The notes under the pieces: generated by a model | What the model saw: only the letters and a program-made list of their open reading frames with translations | Database searches by the model: none | What the model was told of the DNA's origin: nothing | Assembly: GCF_040412425.1 (NCBI RefSeq) | Contig: NC_089777.1 | Location: 37,430,537-37,494,536 of the forward strand | DNA length: 64,000 nucleotides | From: Macrobrachium rosenbergii | Lineage: Eukaryota; Arthropoda; Malacostraca; Decapoda; Palaemonidae | Direction of reading: 5' to 3' | Program-made: the position numbers and the translations under genes | Shown here: positions 24,630 through 36,270 of the stretch, one piece after another | Layout of the letters: the number at the start of each line of letters is the position of its first letter | Numbering within the stretch: position 1 is the first letter of the stretch

Positions 24630-24868
24630 GAGGAACGCCTTCCCTTTTCCTCTATCCACTCTCCTTGAATAAGGATAGTTGTAGTTCTTGGGAAGTTTGG
24701 TGGACACTGAGTCGTGAGTGTCACCAATCTGTACTGTATTTTATGGTTTTGGCTAAAATGATGTGTGGTGGTGTAGGTTAATTTGATCTGGTCTTTGTTG
24801 TTCTATTGTACTGCACCCAGGGCAAGGGCAGATCCACATATTTGTGACCCTTTGGGATTCAAATCCTA

Positions 24869-25010
24869 AGCTACGTTGTACCTATTCTTCCCTTATAGTG
24901 GCTGGGGCAGCATGCCTACACCCAAAACAAAAGAGCGCTACCGCGAATTTCGAATTTTGAGCTGCTGCGTAAAGTAGAAACTATAGCTATGTAATTACAG
25001 TATTTGGTAA
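24869..25010 (-). repeat. DIRS-1 right inverted terminal repeat
   Basis: Reverse complement of 19002-19140, ending at the GGTAAG before the TA into which the Tigger-type element inserted. The remaining terminus of DIRS-1 continues at 25882-25920. Confidence 0.9.
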
Positions 25011-25013
25011 GTA

Positions 25014-25881
25014 CAGGTAGTCGTCGACTTATGACCTATGTGACTTACGACCGACCGACTTTACGACGGCTACGACAATATAATAATATATAATAATATT
25101 AATTTTATATTTTGCTAAAATACATCAAGCGTGCGTACGATACTTTTTCCCGCTACCGGCAGCGTGCTCATATCCGAGAGAGGCTCAGCGTTCAGTGTGT
25201 TTGTGTCGTTACGGTCACATGCATTATTACTGAAAGACATTGTTTGTTTGCTCCAAACCCCAATCAAAGATGTCTTCAAAAAGAAAATCTTCCTCAATTT
25301 CCAATCATGCAAATAAATCAAATGTAATAACAAATTATGTATTTAATTCAAACCTATAAATAAATATAAAAGTAAATAATACGTCATACGTGTAGCCGAT
25401 TGGCAATGCAAATGGCGGATAAGAAAATGTAAACAGACCAGATGGTTTGAATGCCTACAATAAAAATGTTAAATACAGTAATAAAAGTAGGTATTAATCA
25501 AGGAGTTCAAGCATGATAAGATTTCATATGCTAAATGTAATAATAGGTACTATACATGCACATTTTTGGGATAATATAAAATGTATATGTAGGCTAGTCA
25601 GTTGTCTATGAAAATGTAAAAAAAAAATACGTACATGTACATGTGTGTGTGTATGAATATGGTAAAAAGGATAAAAAGACAGCTCAAACATGATTAAATT
25701 TATTCAATATGCTAAAAAATAGACAGTACAGTATACAGTACATACTTAGGATATAATATATGATGGATAATATATGGTAGGTACAGAATACATGTACATA
25801 TGTGGTTGGTTGACTTACGACGAGATCGACTTACAACCGCTCTGTCAGAACCTAATGCCGTCGTAAGTCGACGACTACCTG
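25014..25881. mobile_element. Tigger-like element, deletion derivative, TA-flanked
   Basis: The ends are inverted: CAGGTAGTCGTCGACTTATG at the left, mirrored by the complement at the right (to 25881), each bordered by TA (25012-25013 and 25882-25883). The 868-bp body holds an ATG at 25270 beginning MSSKRKSSSISNHANKSN, like the start of Tigger/pogo transposases, but the frame then ends, so this is an internally deleted copy of an autonomous element. It interrupts the DIRS-1 right end: DIRS-3 shows the uninterrupted GGTAAGTATATATAAAAC at 58213. Confidence 0.8.
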
Positions 25882-25920
25882 TATATATAAAACTTTATTT
25901 TATTATAAAAATGTCATTTT

Positions 25921-26289
25921 CACAAGGAAGCGTCCATAGTGGCACACTGTTTCCTTTAGCAATAAATGATATCAGTAATAATCTACCTGTTGGAATTAAA
26001 GGTAACCTGTATATGGATGGTTTCTATATATACTGTATTATTCAGCATCTCGAATAAAACATGCAGAATTACTCATTAATAAAAGCATAATAAAAATAGA
26101 TGAATGGGCCTCATCTTAGGCTTTAAATTTTTCATATATAAAACTCGATCATGCTTTATAAAAAAAAGTCTCTCTCTCTCTAGAGAGAGAGAGAGAGAGA
26201 ATCCAGACTTTATAAACAGTCATCCACCGCCTTTCCCAATTAGAGCTAGAAGATTATTTGAGTCGCTGAATATGAATGTACAGTTACCT
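25921..26289 (+). pseudogene. LINE X, reverse transcriptase fragment, part 2
   Basis: Resumes with QGSVHSGTLFPLAINDISNN (the PQGS motif), then GNLYMDGFYIYC, where the FxDD catalytic box should be, with MDG in place of a double aspartate. Later NHPPPFPVRARRLFES-like wording (about 26215-26265) matches the X copy at 28130. Stops and frameshifts throughout. It is cut at about 26295 by LINE Y; the next X piece is at 58486. Confidence 0.75.
26164..26203. repeat. (CT)n(GA)n palindrome
   Basis: A CT run passes directly into a GA run around TCTAGA, inside LINE X. It is absent at the corresponding place of the X copy at 28100. Confidence 0.9.
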
Positions 26290-26295
26290 TCAATT

Positions 26296-27215
26296 GTGTG
26301 GGACCACCTTGATGTGGTGAGGGGGCTCTTGAGTCTTATATTATTATACATTTATTTGGACTAATTTTGTGGAATTTTCCACTTTTTGTAAAATTTATTG
26401 AACCTGATAAATAGGAAAAGAGATTGTAGCTGGGATTGGGTTTATATCTGAAGCTAAATAGTGGGAACTGTGGTAGGACCATCAACTAACTGGTTATGTT
26501 CAGACCCGAGAGATATCGGATTGATATCTCAAAGGCGGAACTATTTTCTAGGGCTGGACCATGGACTTCAGGGGGTTCTGGTTCTGGGGATAGGACTCTC
26601 AGCATTCTATCCGGTTTGCCCATAACATGATTAGGGTGAGGATGATTGCATTCTTGTAATACTCAGTCCTAGCAAGCAAGTTTGGCTTGCCCTTGAACCA
26701 CACTAATCAGGTTGTGCCCTCCCCTGTGGGGTAGGGCAGAGGGCAGACATTTGGGAATTGGTTCTCACTTGTGCCATTAGTGGAAGAATAAAATCCGTGA
26801 AAGGCTGAGCATATCTTTTTAAGGTTTTCAGGTTTATTTTATTTTTTCCCCCCTCTCCAGTCTTTGTCTAGTTGTTATAAGGATGTGAGTACCCTTGGGC
26901 CCTATGATGATGCTATTCTGGCACAGATGACGACCTCTGCACCCGTCTGGAGATTGAAAATTCTCCAAATGTTGATAACTTCTCCAAAAATAAATTAACA
27001 TATAGTACTACAGGTAATAACAAATCTCCTGATACCCCTCCTGACTTCTCCTTCCCTGGACCCTCTAGCCAATGCTCCATTGATGACAACTTCAAGCAAG
27101 GACACGAACTTCTCTAAGAAATCTTCATTGAAAATTAAGTCCTCAGCACAGTCAGGTTGTGTGAAAAATTTGAGAATTCTCCATATCAAAGACTTGGTCA
27201 GCTGTGATTATGAAA
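26296..27215 (+). other. LINE Y 5'UTR
   Basis: Begins GTGTGGGACCACCTTGATGT, parallel to the GGACGCCTTGACGAGGTG start of LINEs E and F. Like theirs, the leader ends with TTCTCACTTGTGCCATTAG-type wording (about 26768). No start codon is secure. Confidence 0.55.
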
Positions 27216-27219
27216 TTAT

Positions 27220-28085
27220 GAAATGATCTCGACAACTTTGAAATCATTTGGAACTGTTGTAGAAATCAGGATGAACTTTGATATTGAATCTAAATGGGAA
27301 GCTTGGGTTACCTTTTAGTAGTCGTGATGAGGCTCTAAAGGCTAGTAGTATGATAAATGCCATACAAATAGGTCAAGCTACAGTAAGAGGAGCCTTAAAG
27401 TTCCCAAAGATATGGACGTTTATGTGCCATCTAAGTGGGCTCAGGATATACCAAAGAGAAAGCAGAATTCAGAAGTAAGGACTCCTAAACCTCCTATGCG
27501 GCTCGTAGCTTCAGCCAAGGAGGAAAATTATAACTACTACAAATTTTGTAGGTTTCTCCAGAACAAGGTGGGAGGAATAAAGAGCAGTGATATTTCTTGT
27601 TTTGGGAAGAACACCATTCTTCATGCCAAATCCACAACCCAAGCATATATGCTGACCTTGCTGGATATTAAAAAGGATGAAATGATTATGAGGATCAAGC
27701 CCCACTTAAGCTTTAGCTATGGGAGAGGAATGCTATTTGATGAAAACTTACATGGCATGACAGAAGAAATTTTAGAAATGAGCCCCACTTCAGTTTGGAG
27801 AGTAAAAAAGGCAGCTATTGCCAACATGATCATTTTAACAGCAATACAATGAAGGCAGGGGAAGCACGCAAACAGGTCAAGAAAGTCATATTTATTCAGT
27901 TGCAACGTTTCGAAGCCAACCAGCAGGCATCACTTTCAAGCTACCTTTGTAGACTCTGAAGTACTTTCTCTTGTCATCAGTATTTGAAAATGAAAGGGTA
28001 CAAATACATCCTTTCCAGCACTTTAGAAGACCAATGCAGTGCTATCATTGCTTTTAAGTTTGGGCATATCAAAAATTCAAACTAG
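27220..28085 (+). pseudogene. LINE Y ORF1, N-terminal part
   Basis: Broken frames show an RRM-like end (GTVVEIRMNFDIESKWEAWV, then SRDEALKASSMI), followed by 27412-27852, a 146-codon frame with LSFSYGRGMLFDENL and MTEEILEMSPTSVWRVKKA. At 28025-28075 a zinc knuckle starts (PMQCYHC, then KFGHIKN) and is cut by the X copy at 28086. ORF1 of such LINEs binds the element RNA. A foreign fragment sits at 27863-27958. Confidence 0.65.
27863..27958 (-). mobile_element. Short fragment resembling a Penelope-like element terminus
   Basis: The minus strand carries GTTGGCTTCGAAACGTTGCA followed by an AATAAA-like ACTGAATAAATATGAC. GCCGAAACGTTGCA-type boxes are known at the ends of Penelope-like elements. 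It interrupts LINE Y ORF1. The call rests on one motif. Confidence 0.3.
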
Positions 28086-29490
28086 TGATTATCCAACCAA
28101 AAAATTATTTGAATTAAGAGATGTATATATATACAACCATCCACCACCTTTCCCAGTTAGAGCTAGAAGATTGTTTGAGTCGCTGAATATAAATATACAA
28201 GTGCCTGTGATAGTAAAATCACCTCCTCCCTGGACAATGAATAAAACGAGAATTTGCACACACCAAGTATTTATCAAAAAGTAACTCATATACAACAGAA
28301 CACCATAGACAGCATACAATAGAGCATATAGACCGAAAAGGTCCACATTACGCAATATATACAGATGGATCTAAATCAGAAAACGGAGTAGGATATGCTG
28401 CAGTGTCCCAAGACAAAACTTCCCGGTTCTCTCTTCCTAATAATGCTTCTGTATTTACAGCAGAATTGTATGGAATTGCATCAGCTATAAAAATAATTAA
28501 AGAATCGTCATTCAATAATTTTGTGATTTTCAGTGATTCAAGAAGCACTATAGAAGCTATTCAAAGGTACAAATCAAATAATAATATAGTACAACAAATT
28601 AAATTATATCTCCATAAATTATATAATGGAAAAAATGTAGAAATATGTTGGATCCCTGCGCATGTAGGGATCAAAGGAAATGAAGATGCAGACAAAGCAG
28701 CTAAAGCAGCAACTCGCATGACAAGATCAAATGTGAATATCCTTGTTACTGATTATGCAACTCTCATAAAAATGGGTATCATAAATAAATGGCAATATAT
28801 ATGGGATGAAGAACCTGAAAGTAATAAACTGAAAGAAATAAAACATGTTAAAAAATGGAGTTCATCATATCAGAGAGAGAGACACGCACAAGTAATTTTA
28901 ACACGCCTCAGAATAGGCCATACTCGTCTGACACATGGGCACTTAATGAGCAGCCCACATGGCCTGGCTCCCGAGTGCTCAGAATGCAGAGTAATAATAA
29001 CGGTCAGACATGTGTTATGAGAATGTCCAAAGTATGACCGACAACAAATGTCTACTTTTGGAAATAGATCAGTAAAAGAAATTTTGTCAGAATCTTTCAC
29101 ATTTTCAATCATTCCAATTTTGATGTTCTTGAACTGTAATTTAATTAACAAAATATAAAAATAAGTAAATAATAAAAGTATGAAAACCCTTTTAACTTGA
29201 ATTTTACGAAAAAAAAAATTTTTAATTTTGTTTAATTTATATTATGAATTTTAATATACCGTTTTAGTATGTATGTAAGGAAGTCTGTATTTATTGTATG
29301 AGAGGGTGTGCCTATGTGCAGTTTTTAATTTCATTTTAATTCATTCATCTTTGTATCGGATGATCTATTGGGTCCTAGCGCTTGACTTCAGGCCTTGACC
29401 TAGTATTTTAATCAAATCCTTCGGGCCAGTCCTACGAGAGCTGAAAGTCAGCTCAGTGGTCTGGTTAAACTACTTTAATAATAATAAAAA
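28086..29490 (+). mobile_element. LINE X, 5'-truncated second copy
   Basis: It lies between the first and second halves of the LINE Y zinc-knuckle segment. The right edge is a (TAA)n tail (29475-29485) and short A-rich repeats flank both sides (CATATCAAAAA and CATAAAAAAA). It begins in the RT thumb region, runs through RNase H and ends in a 3'UTR with a small hairpin (GAGCTGAAAGTCAGCTC at about 29438). The start parallels X part 2 at about 26210. Confidence 0.75.
28310..29120 (+). pseudogene. LINE X RNase H and C-terminal zinc segment
   Basis: The main frame 28403-29020 (205 codons) is open upstream to the first catalytic segment, HYAIYTDGSKSENGVGYA (about 28340). Then come SVFTAELYGIASAI (Glu), FVIFSDSRSTIEAI (Asp) and IPAHVGIKGNEDADKAAKAA (His and last Asp), a full RNase HI set. 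The C-terminal tail carries ILTRLRIGHTRLTHGHL and PECSEC, typical of I/Jockey-type LINE ORF2. It stops at TGA 29018-29020, where ECPKYDRQQ-type reading continues without a frameshift. Confidence 0.85.
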
Positions 29491-30166
29491 TAACATAAAA
29501 AAACTGCAAAAATGCTAAAATTTGTATAAATTGCTTTGGTGTCCATCATCATGATGAATATAATAGAAAAGCAAAATGTGTTAATTGTCAACTGGAACAT
29601 AAATCCAATAAAAATTGTGAAATTGACAATTTGAACTGTCTGCACTAAATAAAGCCAATGCAGAGCATGTAAGTATTGGTTTTGCAAAAAGACAATTAGG
29701 ACAACAATCTAGGAGCTATGGTAAAGTTCTTAAGCCACAACCCATATCTACCACTAGAGGTGCAGTGACAGCACCCTCTAATGTAGCAGGTGCATCAACC
29801 CCTGTGGTAGTGGCCCAGCCATCTGGGTCAGGTGCTCGGCCTGTTGAGGCTAGAGCACAAGCCTCCAAGGAGGATAAGATGGCACTTAACCCAATCACCT
29901 TGGCATTGTCTCAGGTGGAGTCTGAGGAGCAAAAGCACCAAAAGAGATGTTCCCCCTCATCCTCTCCTCCATCAAATCCAATTAAACTTGCATCACCTAG
30001 TAGTAGATACGAAGCTCTAAGCTCGATGCAAGAACCCCAGCCTGAATTTAAACAAACTGACAAGAAAGGAAAACAAAGTGACACCAGTAAATCAAAAGAT
30101 AATAAACCAAACCTGTCAAGACCAGTCCTTTCCAGATCGACAGTGCTCAATAACAAGAGAGAATAA
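29491..30166 (+). pseudogene. LINE Y ORF1, C-terminal part
   Basis: Resumes the zinc-knuckle module: KICINCFGVHHHDEYN and KCVNCQLEHKSNKNCEID. After a frameshift comes a low-complexity tail (29765-30166, 133 codons) rich in Ser, Pro, Gln and Lys, stopping at TAA. LINEs E and F have the same layout. Confidence 0.65.
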
Positions 30167-30219
30167 ATGAGAAGTCTCCATTCAAAGCACCTTCCACCTA
30201 GCCCAAAAAATAGTTTTCA

Positions 30220-31076
30220 CTTCATTACTACAGTGGAACTGGAGGGGCCTTAGGGCTTTAAGTGAAGAGCTGAAGGTATTGCTCCATGGTCATATCCCGG
30301 GTACTGTATGTCTCCAGGAAACTCAACTTGAAGGACACAATATAATCCTGGGTTAAATTACAAAATATATAATTCTCCACCACCAATCAGAGATAGAGCT
30401 AAGGGAGGTGCAGCAATTATTGCGCATAAATCATTGCAACACTCCTTGCTATCAATTAACACTCGCCTCCAAGCTGTAGCAGTAACTTTAATATTAGACA
30501 AGCAGATTACAGTCTGCTCCATCTATCTTCCTCCTGATTTGGATTTCACTTAAAATGTTAATTATTTACTGATCAGTCAGCTTCCTGCTCCTTTCCTCCT
30601 CCTGGGAGATTTTAATGCTCACAACCCCATTTGGGTTGGGAACATGGCAGATGCAAAGGGTAGGATGTTGGAGGGTATTATGGGTGGTTATAATATCACT
30701 GTACTTAATAATGGAGCCATGACTTAACCATGATGTCTACTCCAATACCTACTCAGCTATCGATCTGAGTGTTTGCTCATCTAGTATATAAGTTGATTTT
30801 GAATGGTCAGTAAATGAATATCCAAATGGGAGTGACCACTTCCCAATTCATATGAAATCAGTTAAGAATCAGCTGTCCGAGTCACCTCCCAAATGGAAGG
30901 TAGATGAAGCAGACTGGAAGAAATTTAGCGAGTCTGCTTTCATGGAGAAGAATGTAAAGTCATTTCCATTCATCTCAGAGGCATATAAGTATTTTAGTGA
31001 TACTACCATCAACAGTGCAATTGCCTCTATTTCAACAACGAAAGGAAAGCCCTCTAGACCAGCTGTTCCTTTGGTG
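30220..31076 (+). pseudogene. LINE Y apurinic-type endonuclease
   Basis: Degraded frames keep the family blocks: LQWNWRGLRALSEELKVLLH (30229 on), CLQETQLEG (the Glu motif), LLGDFNAHNPIWVG (about 30596-30640) and GSDHFPIHMKS (the SDH motif, about 30828). This nicks target DNA to prime reverse transcription. The end at TTKGKPSRPAVP (about 31035-31070) is where LINE E inserted; the reading resumes at 37742. Confidence 0.75.
31068..31076 (+). repeat. Target-site duplication of LINE E, left copy
   Basis: CCTTTGGTG, repeated at 37742-37750 on the far side of the element. Removing the element and one copy restores the endonuclease-RT linker of LINE Y, apart from one extra base. Confidence 0.8.
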
Positions 31077-31090
31077 AAACTCTTCTTTCT

Positions 31091-31946
31091 AGGACGCCTT
31101 GACGAGGTGAGGGCTAAGGGACCCTGGCCTTTGGGCCCCATGTCCTGACGAATCATCCTACATAGTTTTTGGTTTAAATGGCGTGGACATTTCCACGTTC
31201 AAAAAATTTTACTGCTTAGGTGAGTCTGAGAAGGATCGTTTTTTGGAAGGGGTTCGCATTCGAAGCTAATTGTGAGAGTTGTGGTGGTTGAGTCGCCACC
31301 GAGATAGTTTGGACCTAAGAGATGGTGATGGGATTTTTCCCACTGCTATCTTGAGGGCAGAACCATCTCTGGGGATCAGCCCATCGGAATCCAGGGGCTG
31401 GTTTTTGGAGGTGGGACTCCTGGCTTTTGTCCGGAGCCCCACGAGTATGGTTGGAGTGGGAGTCAGTCCCCATTAGTGGGGCAGAACTCCCAGCAGGCGG
31501 ATTGGCTTATACCTGGGCCACTGCAAGCGTACTGGTGCTATCCTGGAAGGGTAGGGTATGGGGTGGACTGTTGGGAGTCAACTCTCACTTGTGCCATTGG
31601 TGGAGAATGCGAATACCTGACTGATCTACGATACTTTCTTGATATGACCGAGCAGTTTTGGGTGGGTGGATGAACCAGTTTGTGTGTGGTGGTCTGATGT
31701 GTGCATGCTTGGCATCTTGGGGTCTCTTCGTGGGCTTTGGGAGGGGTTGGGGTGGGGAAGCTGAGCAGTAGAGCTGCCCAGTTTGTCCTTTTTGATATGC
31801 TGCCGGGGTCTGTGCGGGGGCTCTTGGGTGTCGGGTGTGCACTTTTTGGACCTTTGCATGTGGACTGGTTTAAACTTATGGATTTGGTTTTTAGTTCTCC
31901 CTCCCCTGGATCCGACGACTTAACGGCACTGGCAACGACTTCTGGC
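31091..31946 (+). other. LINE E 5'UTR
   Basis: About 856 bases, closely matching LINE F 59101-59965. GGACGCC starts a structured leader: AGGAC pairs with GTCCT (31141-31148 area), enclosing the hairpins CCTTGACGAGG and GGCCTTTGGGCC. Frames over this region (for example 31279-31476) are not supported as genes. Confidence 0.6.
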
Positions 31947-33230
31947 ATGAACATGGATGCGGGCTTGGCTGTTGGACAGAACCAAACACTGAGACACCAG
32001 GGTGTTAATAAATCTGGTGGATTTGATTCAAATAATAGGGTCCTTTATTGCACTAATGTAAACTTATCATTAGATTACGAATGTTTATACAGTGTAGTGA
32101 AGCAATTCGGCAAAGTGGAAAGAATTAAATTAATTCTAGAAAAAGATAAGTAGTCATTTTGTGCTTTTATCAAATTTTCCTCTCCCTTGGAAGCTAGTGA
32201 GGCTCAACAAAGACTCCATGGCCACATTCTGAATGACTCAGTTGTCAGCACGAAAGTGTTTTCAGTGAAAAACTTGAATGATGAGCCATTTGACTTTGTT
32301 CCAAAGGCTGAAGAACATGGACCAGTCCCATGTACCAGAGCTCTTCCTCCCCCTTTATGGCATGTTGCTATCTACAAGGAGGGAGGGAAAAATTTGATAA
32401 AAGCTGCTGACTGCATTGAGAGCAAGGTTGGTTCCATTCCCATTGGAAATTTGAAACGGTATGGAAAGAATCTTCTAATAAAAGCTGGAAATGAGACTCA
32501 AGCAGTTCTGTTAGCTAACTTTAAACCTCCTGAAAGTGGAAATATTGAATCTATTTCATCTCAGATTCTTTAATACACTGAAAGGAGTAGTTTACTCAAA
32601 AGATCTGCATGTTTTTAAAGAGGAGGAGATTCTCCATCGATGCCCTCCTTGTGTATCTCATGTAAAAAACTGGGTGGTGATGCAGCTATCCTTTAACCTT
32701 CTCCTCCAATTACCTACCTGATACCATCATTGTTGGCCATGAGAGGATGCAGGTTAAAAAATATAAAAGAAGTCCTAGACAGTGTCGCAAAATGCTTTGA
32801 ATATGGCCACATTCAAAACTCTTGCGATAACAATAAAAGATGTCCTGTGTGCTCTGCAGAGCACGATAATTTTGATGATTGCAAAGCAGCCCGATACTGT
32901 TTTCTTTGCAAGGGTGATCACACACCAAACTCTAGGGCTTGTCCCAGATATAAATTTGAACAAGAAGTGTTGGCAGTGGCAGATAATGAACATATTAGCA
33001 TTAGTGAAGCAAAACGCACGGTAATGGGGGCAAACAAAAGTGCCAACACTACGTATGCTTCTGTAATAAAACTTATGAAAACTTCCAACAATGTAAGGCC
33101 ACCAATAACTGTCTGATGGAAGATATCACAAACCTGGTATTTCTCGAACCATAAATAATAATGAAAATCTCCAAACTGGTGAGAAACTTTCGTCGGCAAG
33201 TGCTTTGAAGTCCAATAGCAAAATTGTACT
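31947..33230 (+). pseudogene. LINE E ORF1: RRM-like domain and zinc knuckles
   Basis: The start is ATG 31947 (or 31953). Residues about 30-95 look like an RRM: RVLYCTNVNLSLDYECLYSV (RNP2-like), then SFCAFIKFSSPLEASEAQQR (RNP1-like). A TAG at 32151 splits them where LINE F has CAG. 32187-32573 continues with RALPPPLWHVAIYKEGGKN. After frameshifts, 32790-33116 holds three zinc knuckles (CFEYGHIQNSC, CPVCSAEHDNFDDC, CFLCKGDHTPNSRAC). It stops at TGA 33114-33116 where F reads on. The role is RNA binding and particle formation. Confidence 0.75.
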
Positions 33231-34903
33231 TCAAAAGCACAGAAAATTTATCTTCCACCACATCCACAGCTGTCGATTCATCTCCAAAAATAAGGGTGCC
33301 AAAATCAGCCAATAATTCAGGAAAATATTCTGAAAATACTTCAAACCAAAATAAGCTAAAGGAACAATCCCAATTAGATAGAGCTAGTTCAGAGCCATCA
33401 ATCGCCACAGCCACAAACAAAAATAATAATAAAACTACAGTTGCAACTACCAAGAAACGCACAAGAAATAGTTCCCCAAATAATGATAATTTTATAATAA
33501 AAACTTCAAATGGGTTCAGTGTTTTGGAAGACATCTCTCCTCCTAGAAAGGTGGTTCCAAAAATAGTTTCAGAACAAAAACATCCGAGCTCAATTCAGTC
33601 TTGCCGCCCTAAGACAAATAGGATTAGTGGTGCACAGAACCACAGCAATAATTCTGAACATCAGGTTCATAATAAAAAATATGAAGATCAACCAAAGACC
33701 CTGAACACCAATTCAGATGAAAAGGGATTAAGAAAACAATCTCTTATAAAGGAGAATTTCCCACTCCACCCTAGGAACAGTACTTCCCTCCAAGGAGTGG
33801 GAAGTAGCACATTTACCACCTTAGCATTCTTGCTCGATATTCTTCAGTGGAACTGTAAAGGTCTCAGAGCCCGTACAGAAGACCTTAAAGTTTTAATGCA
33901 TGAATTTAATCCAGGGATTATATGCCTACAGGAAACAATGTTAGGCAACTCTGTTTATAATCCTGGACTAAATTATTCAATATTTAAATCATATCCCCCA
34001 ATTGGTGATCGTGCCCATGGAGGTGCTGCAATTATTATTAATAAATCTCTACAGCACTCCACAATACAATTAAATACAACACTACAAGCTGTCGCCATTT
34101 CAGTCATTTTGGAAAAGAGGATAACAATCTGCTCCTTATACCTTCCACCAGACCTTGATTTTAACATTGGAGATATTCAGTCGTTAATTGACCAACTTCC
34201 AGCTCCTTTACTTCTGCTAGGTGATTTTAATGCCCACAACCCCCTTTGGGGAAGTCGGTTTTTAGATAGTAAAGGGAAATTAATCGAAGACCTTATTGAC
34301 AGGAATGATGTTACCCTGTATAATAATGGGTCAATGACTTTCCACAACATTCACGATAATCATTTCTCTGCACTGGACCTTAGTATTTCTTCAACTAGTA
34401 TCCACCTTGATTTTAATTGGTCTGTTAATGAAGATTTAAATGGAAGTGATCACTACCCGATCCATTTGAAATATGCTCTGAATGCTCCATCTGAAGTTTT
34501 ACCTAAGTGGAAGGTAGAGGACGCAGACTGGGATAAATTTAGTAAGGGTGTCAATCTAGATAGGGAGTTTGAGTCCTTTCATTCTCATCTAGATGCCTAT
34601 GATTACTTTATTGAATCTACTTTGAAGAGTGCTGAAAGCTCGATTCCAAAAACAAAAGGCAAACCTCGTAGACCTGCAGTTCCCTGGTGGAATAAGACAT
34701 GTGGTATTCTGAGAAAAGTGACTAGGAAGTGCTACAGACGTTACAAAACTAGTGGCTCCCCTCAGTCTAAATTAATCTACAAACGTGCTTTAGCCAAGCA
34801 GCGGCGCTTTTATAAGAAAGCCAAAAGAGAATGTTGGCTTTACTATATTAATGGAATAAACTCCAAGACCCCACTAAGAGTGGTGTGGCGCAAAATAAGG
34901 TAA
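33224..34903 (+). pseudogene. LINE E: ORF1 tail read into endonuclease (559 codons, open)
   Basis: Residues 1-200 are a Ser/Asn/Lys-rich tail that in the parent element would end ORF1. From residue about 204 the endonuclease fold begins: LQWNCKGLRA (207-216), CLQET (234-238), LLLGDFNAHNPLWGS (330-344), GSDHYPIHL (407-415). The metal-binding Glu and the SDH box are intact. Residues about 470-559 are the linker toward RT (PRRPAVPWWNKTC). No stop separates the two parts, so either a frameshift or stop loss fused ORF1 and ORF2 here. ORF2 then breaks at 34901. Confidence 0.75.
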
Positions 34904-36270
34904 CTGAGTGGAAAATTTGTAAGCGTCACCATTGCCCTCATTAAAAATAAATGACACTCTAATCACAGAGCCCACTGAAGTTGCTAATGAGCTAGGAAAA
35001 CACTTTTCTAAAGTTTCCAGCCCTAACAATTATTCTCCAGAATTTCAAAGAATTAGGAATTCTGAAATGTGTCTGAAGTTTGATTCAGGAAAATCTGAAC
35101 CATACAACTACAAATTTTCCTAAGAGAACTTCGTGAGGCGCTCTCCTCAAGTGAATCCACAGCTCCAGGTGAGGATACAATCATATATGAAATGCTGAAA
35201 CACCTCCCAGATGATGCCAAAAATATTTACTGAAGATTATAAACAAAATATGGGAAACTGGAATTTTACCCAAGGACTGGAAAATATCCATAATTGTCCC
35301 CGTTAAAAGCCTAATAAAGATGCTTCCCAAGCCACCAGCTATAGACCAATAGCTCTTACCAGCTGTGTATGTAAGCTGATGGAGAAAATGATAAATACTA
35401 GACTGGTTTGGCACCTGGAGACCAAAGGATTACTATCGCCATTTCAATTTGGTTTCAGAAAAAACCGCTCCACCCTTGATCCCTTGCTGAGGCTGACCAA
35501 CCAAATCCAGCAAGGATTCGCCAAAAAGTGTCAGACCATTGGCATATTTTTTGACTTGGAGAAAGCATATGACACTACCTGGAGAATTGGCATCATGAAA
35601 CAATTGCACAAGATGGGCATATGTGGAAGAATGGTCAGGTTTATATATTCCTTTTATCAGACAGACTTTTTAAGGTAAGAGTGGAAACTCCTTCTCCCAA
35701 CCTTTTATGCAGGAGGAAGGAGTTCCCCAAGGAAGCGTTTTAAAGTGTAACACTTTTTCAGTGGCAATAAATAGTGTGATTGAAAAAATCTCGCCCCTGT
35801 TAAATGCTCGCTTTTTGTCTATGACCTTACAATATACTGCACAGGATATGATTCCTTGTCCGTATGTAAACATTTGCAAAGGTCTATTAATGCTATTACT
35901 AAGTGGGCTGATGAGAATGGTTTCAAATTCTCCTCTTCCAAAACAGTTGCAGTAAGATTCACCAGGTGCCTGCGTGTGGAAGAGGTTCCCACATTTAGTT
36001 TAAAAGGGTCCATCCTTCCTTACGAGTGAAGTTAAATTTCTGGGGATGACTATTGACCATAAATTAACATGGGCTAGCCACATAAATGCCCTAAAGTTTA
36101 ATGTTAAACAATCTATGAATATTTTAAAGGTTGTCTCTGGATTTAGTTGGGGGCTGATAAGAAATCCCTTCTGAGGCTATATGACTGACTGTGTCGATCT
36201 AAGTTAGACTATGGCTGTCAGATTTATTCCTCAGCCTGTAAAACCAAGCTAAAGGAACTGGATGTTGTAC
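34904..36270 (+). pseudogene. LINE E reverse transcriptase, active site changed
   Basis: RT blocks in several frames: TAPGEDTIIYEMLKHLP (35160), WETGILPKDWKISIIVP, YRPIALTSCVCKLMEKM, FQFGFRKNRSTLDPLL, IGIFFDLEKAYDTTW (motif A, Asp intact, about 35545), GVPQGSVL (35722). The catalytic box at 35814-35825 reads F-V-Y-D instead of F-V-D-D, so polymerisation would be lost even without the frameshifts. The thumb/connection (KFLGMTIDHKLTWASHINAL) follows at 36030. Confidence 0.85.

Larger units (their letters stand above)
18990..25920 (+). mobile_element. DIRS-1: DIRS-type tyrosine recombinase retrotransposon
   Basis: Inverted terminal repeats, no LTRs, and gag, RT, RNase H then tyrosine recombinase in one orientation. 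The ends are fixed because it interrupts the LINE X RT between GGTGTT (18984-18989) and CACAAGG (25921 on), with no target duplication, as expected of recombinase-mediated insertion. Left end TTATATAAGTAACTTACC; right end ATAAAAATGTCATTTT. The internal complementary region expected between the recombinase gene and the right repeat is missing, so this copy is probably dead. A Tigger-type element sits in its right end at 25014-25881. Confidence 0.9.
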
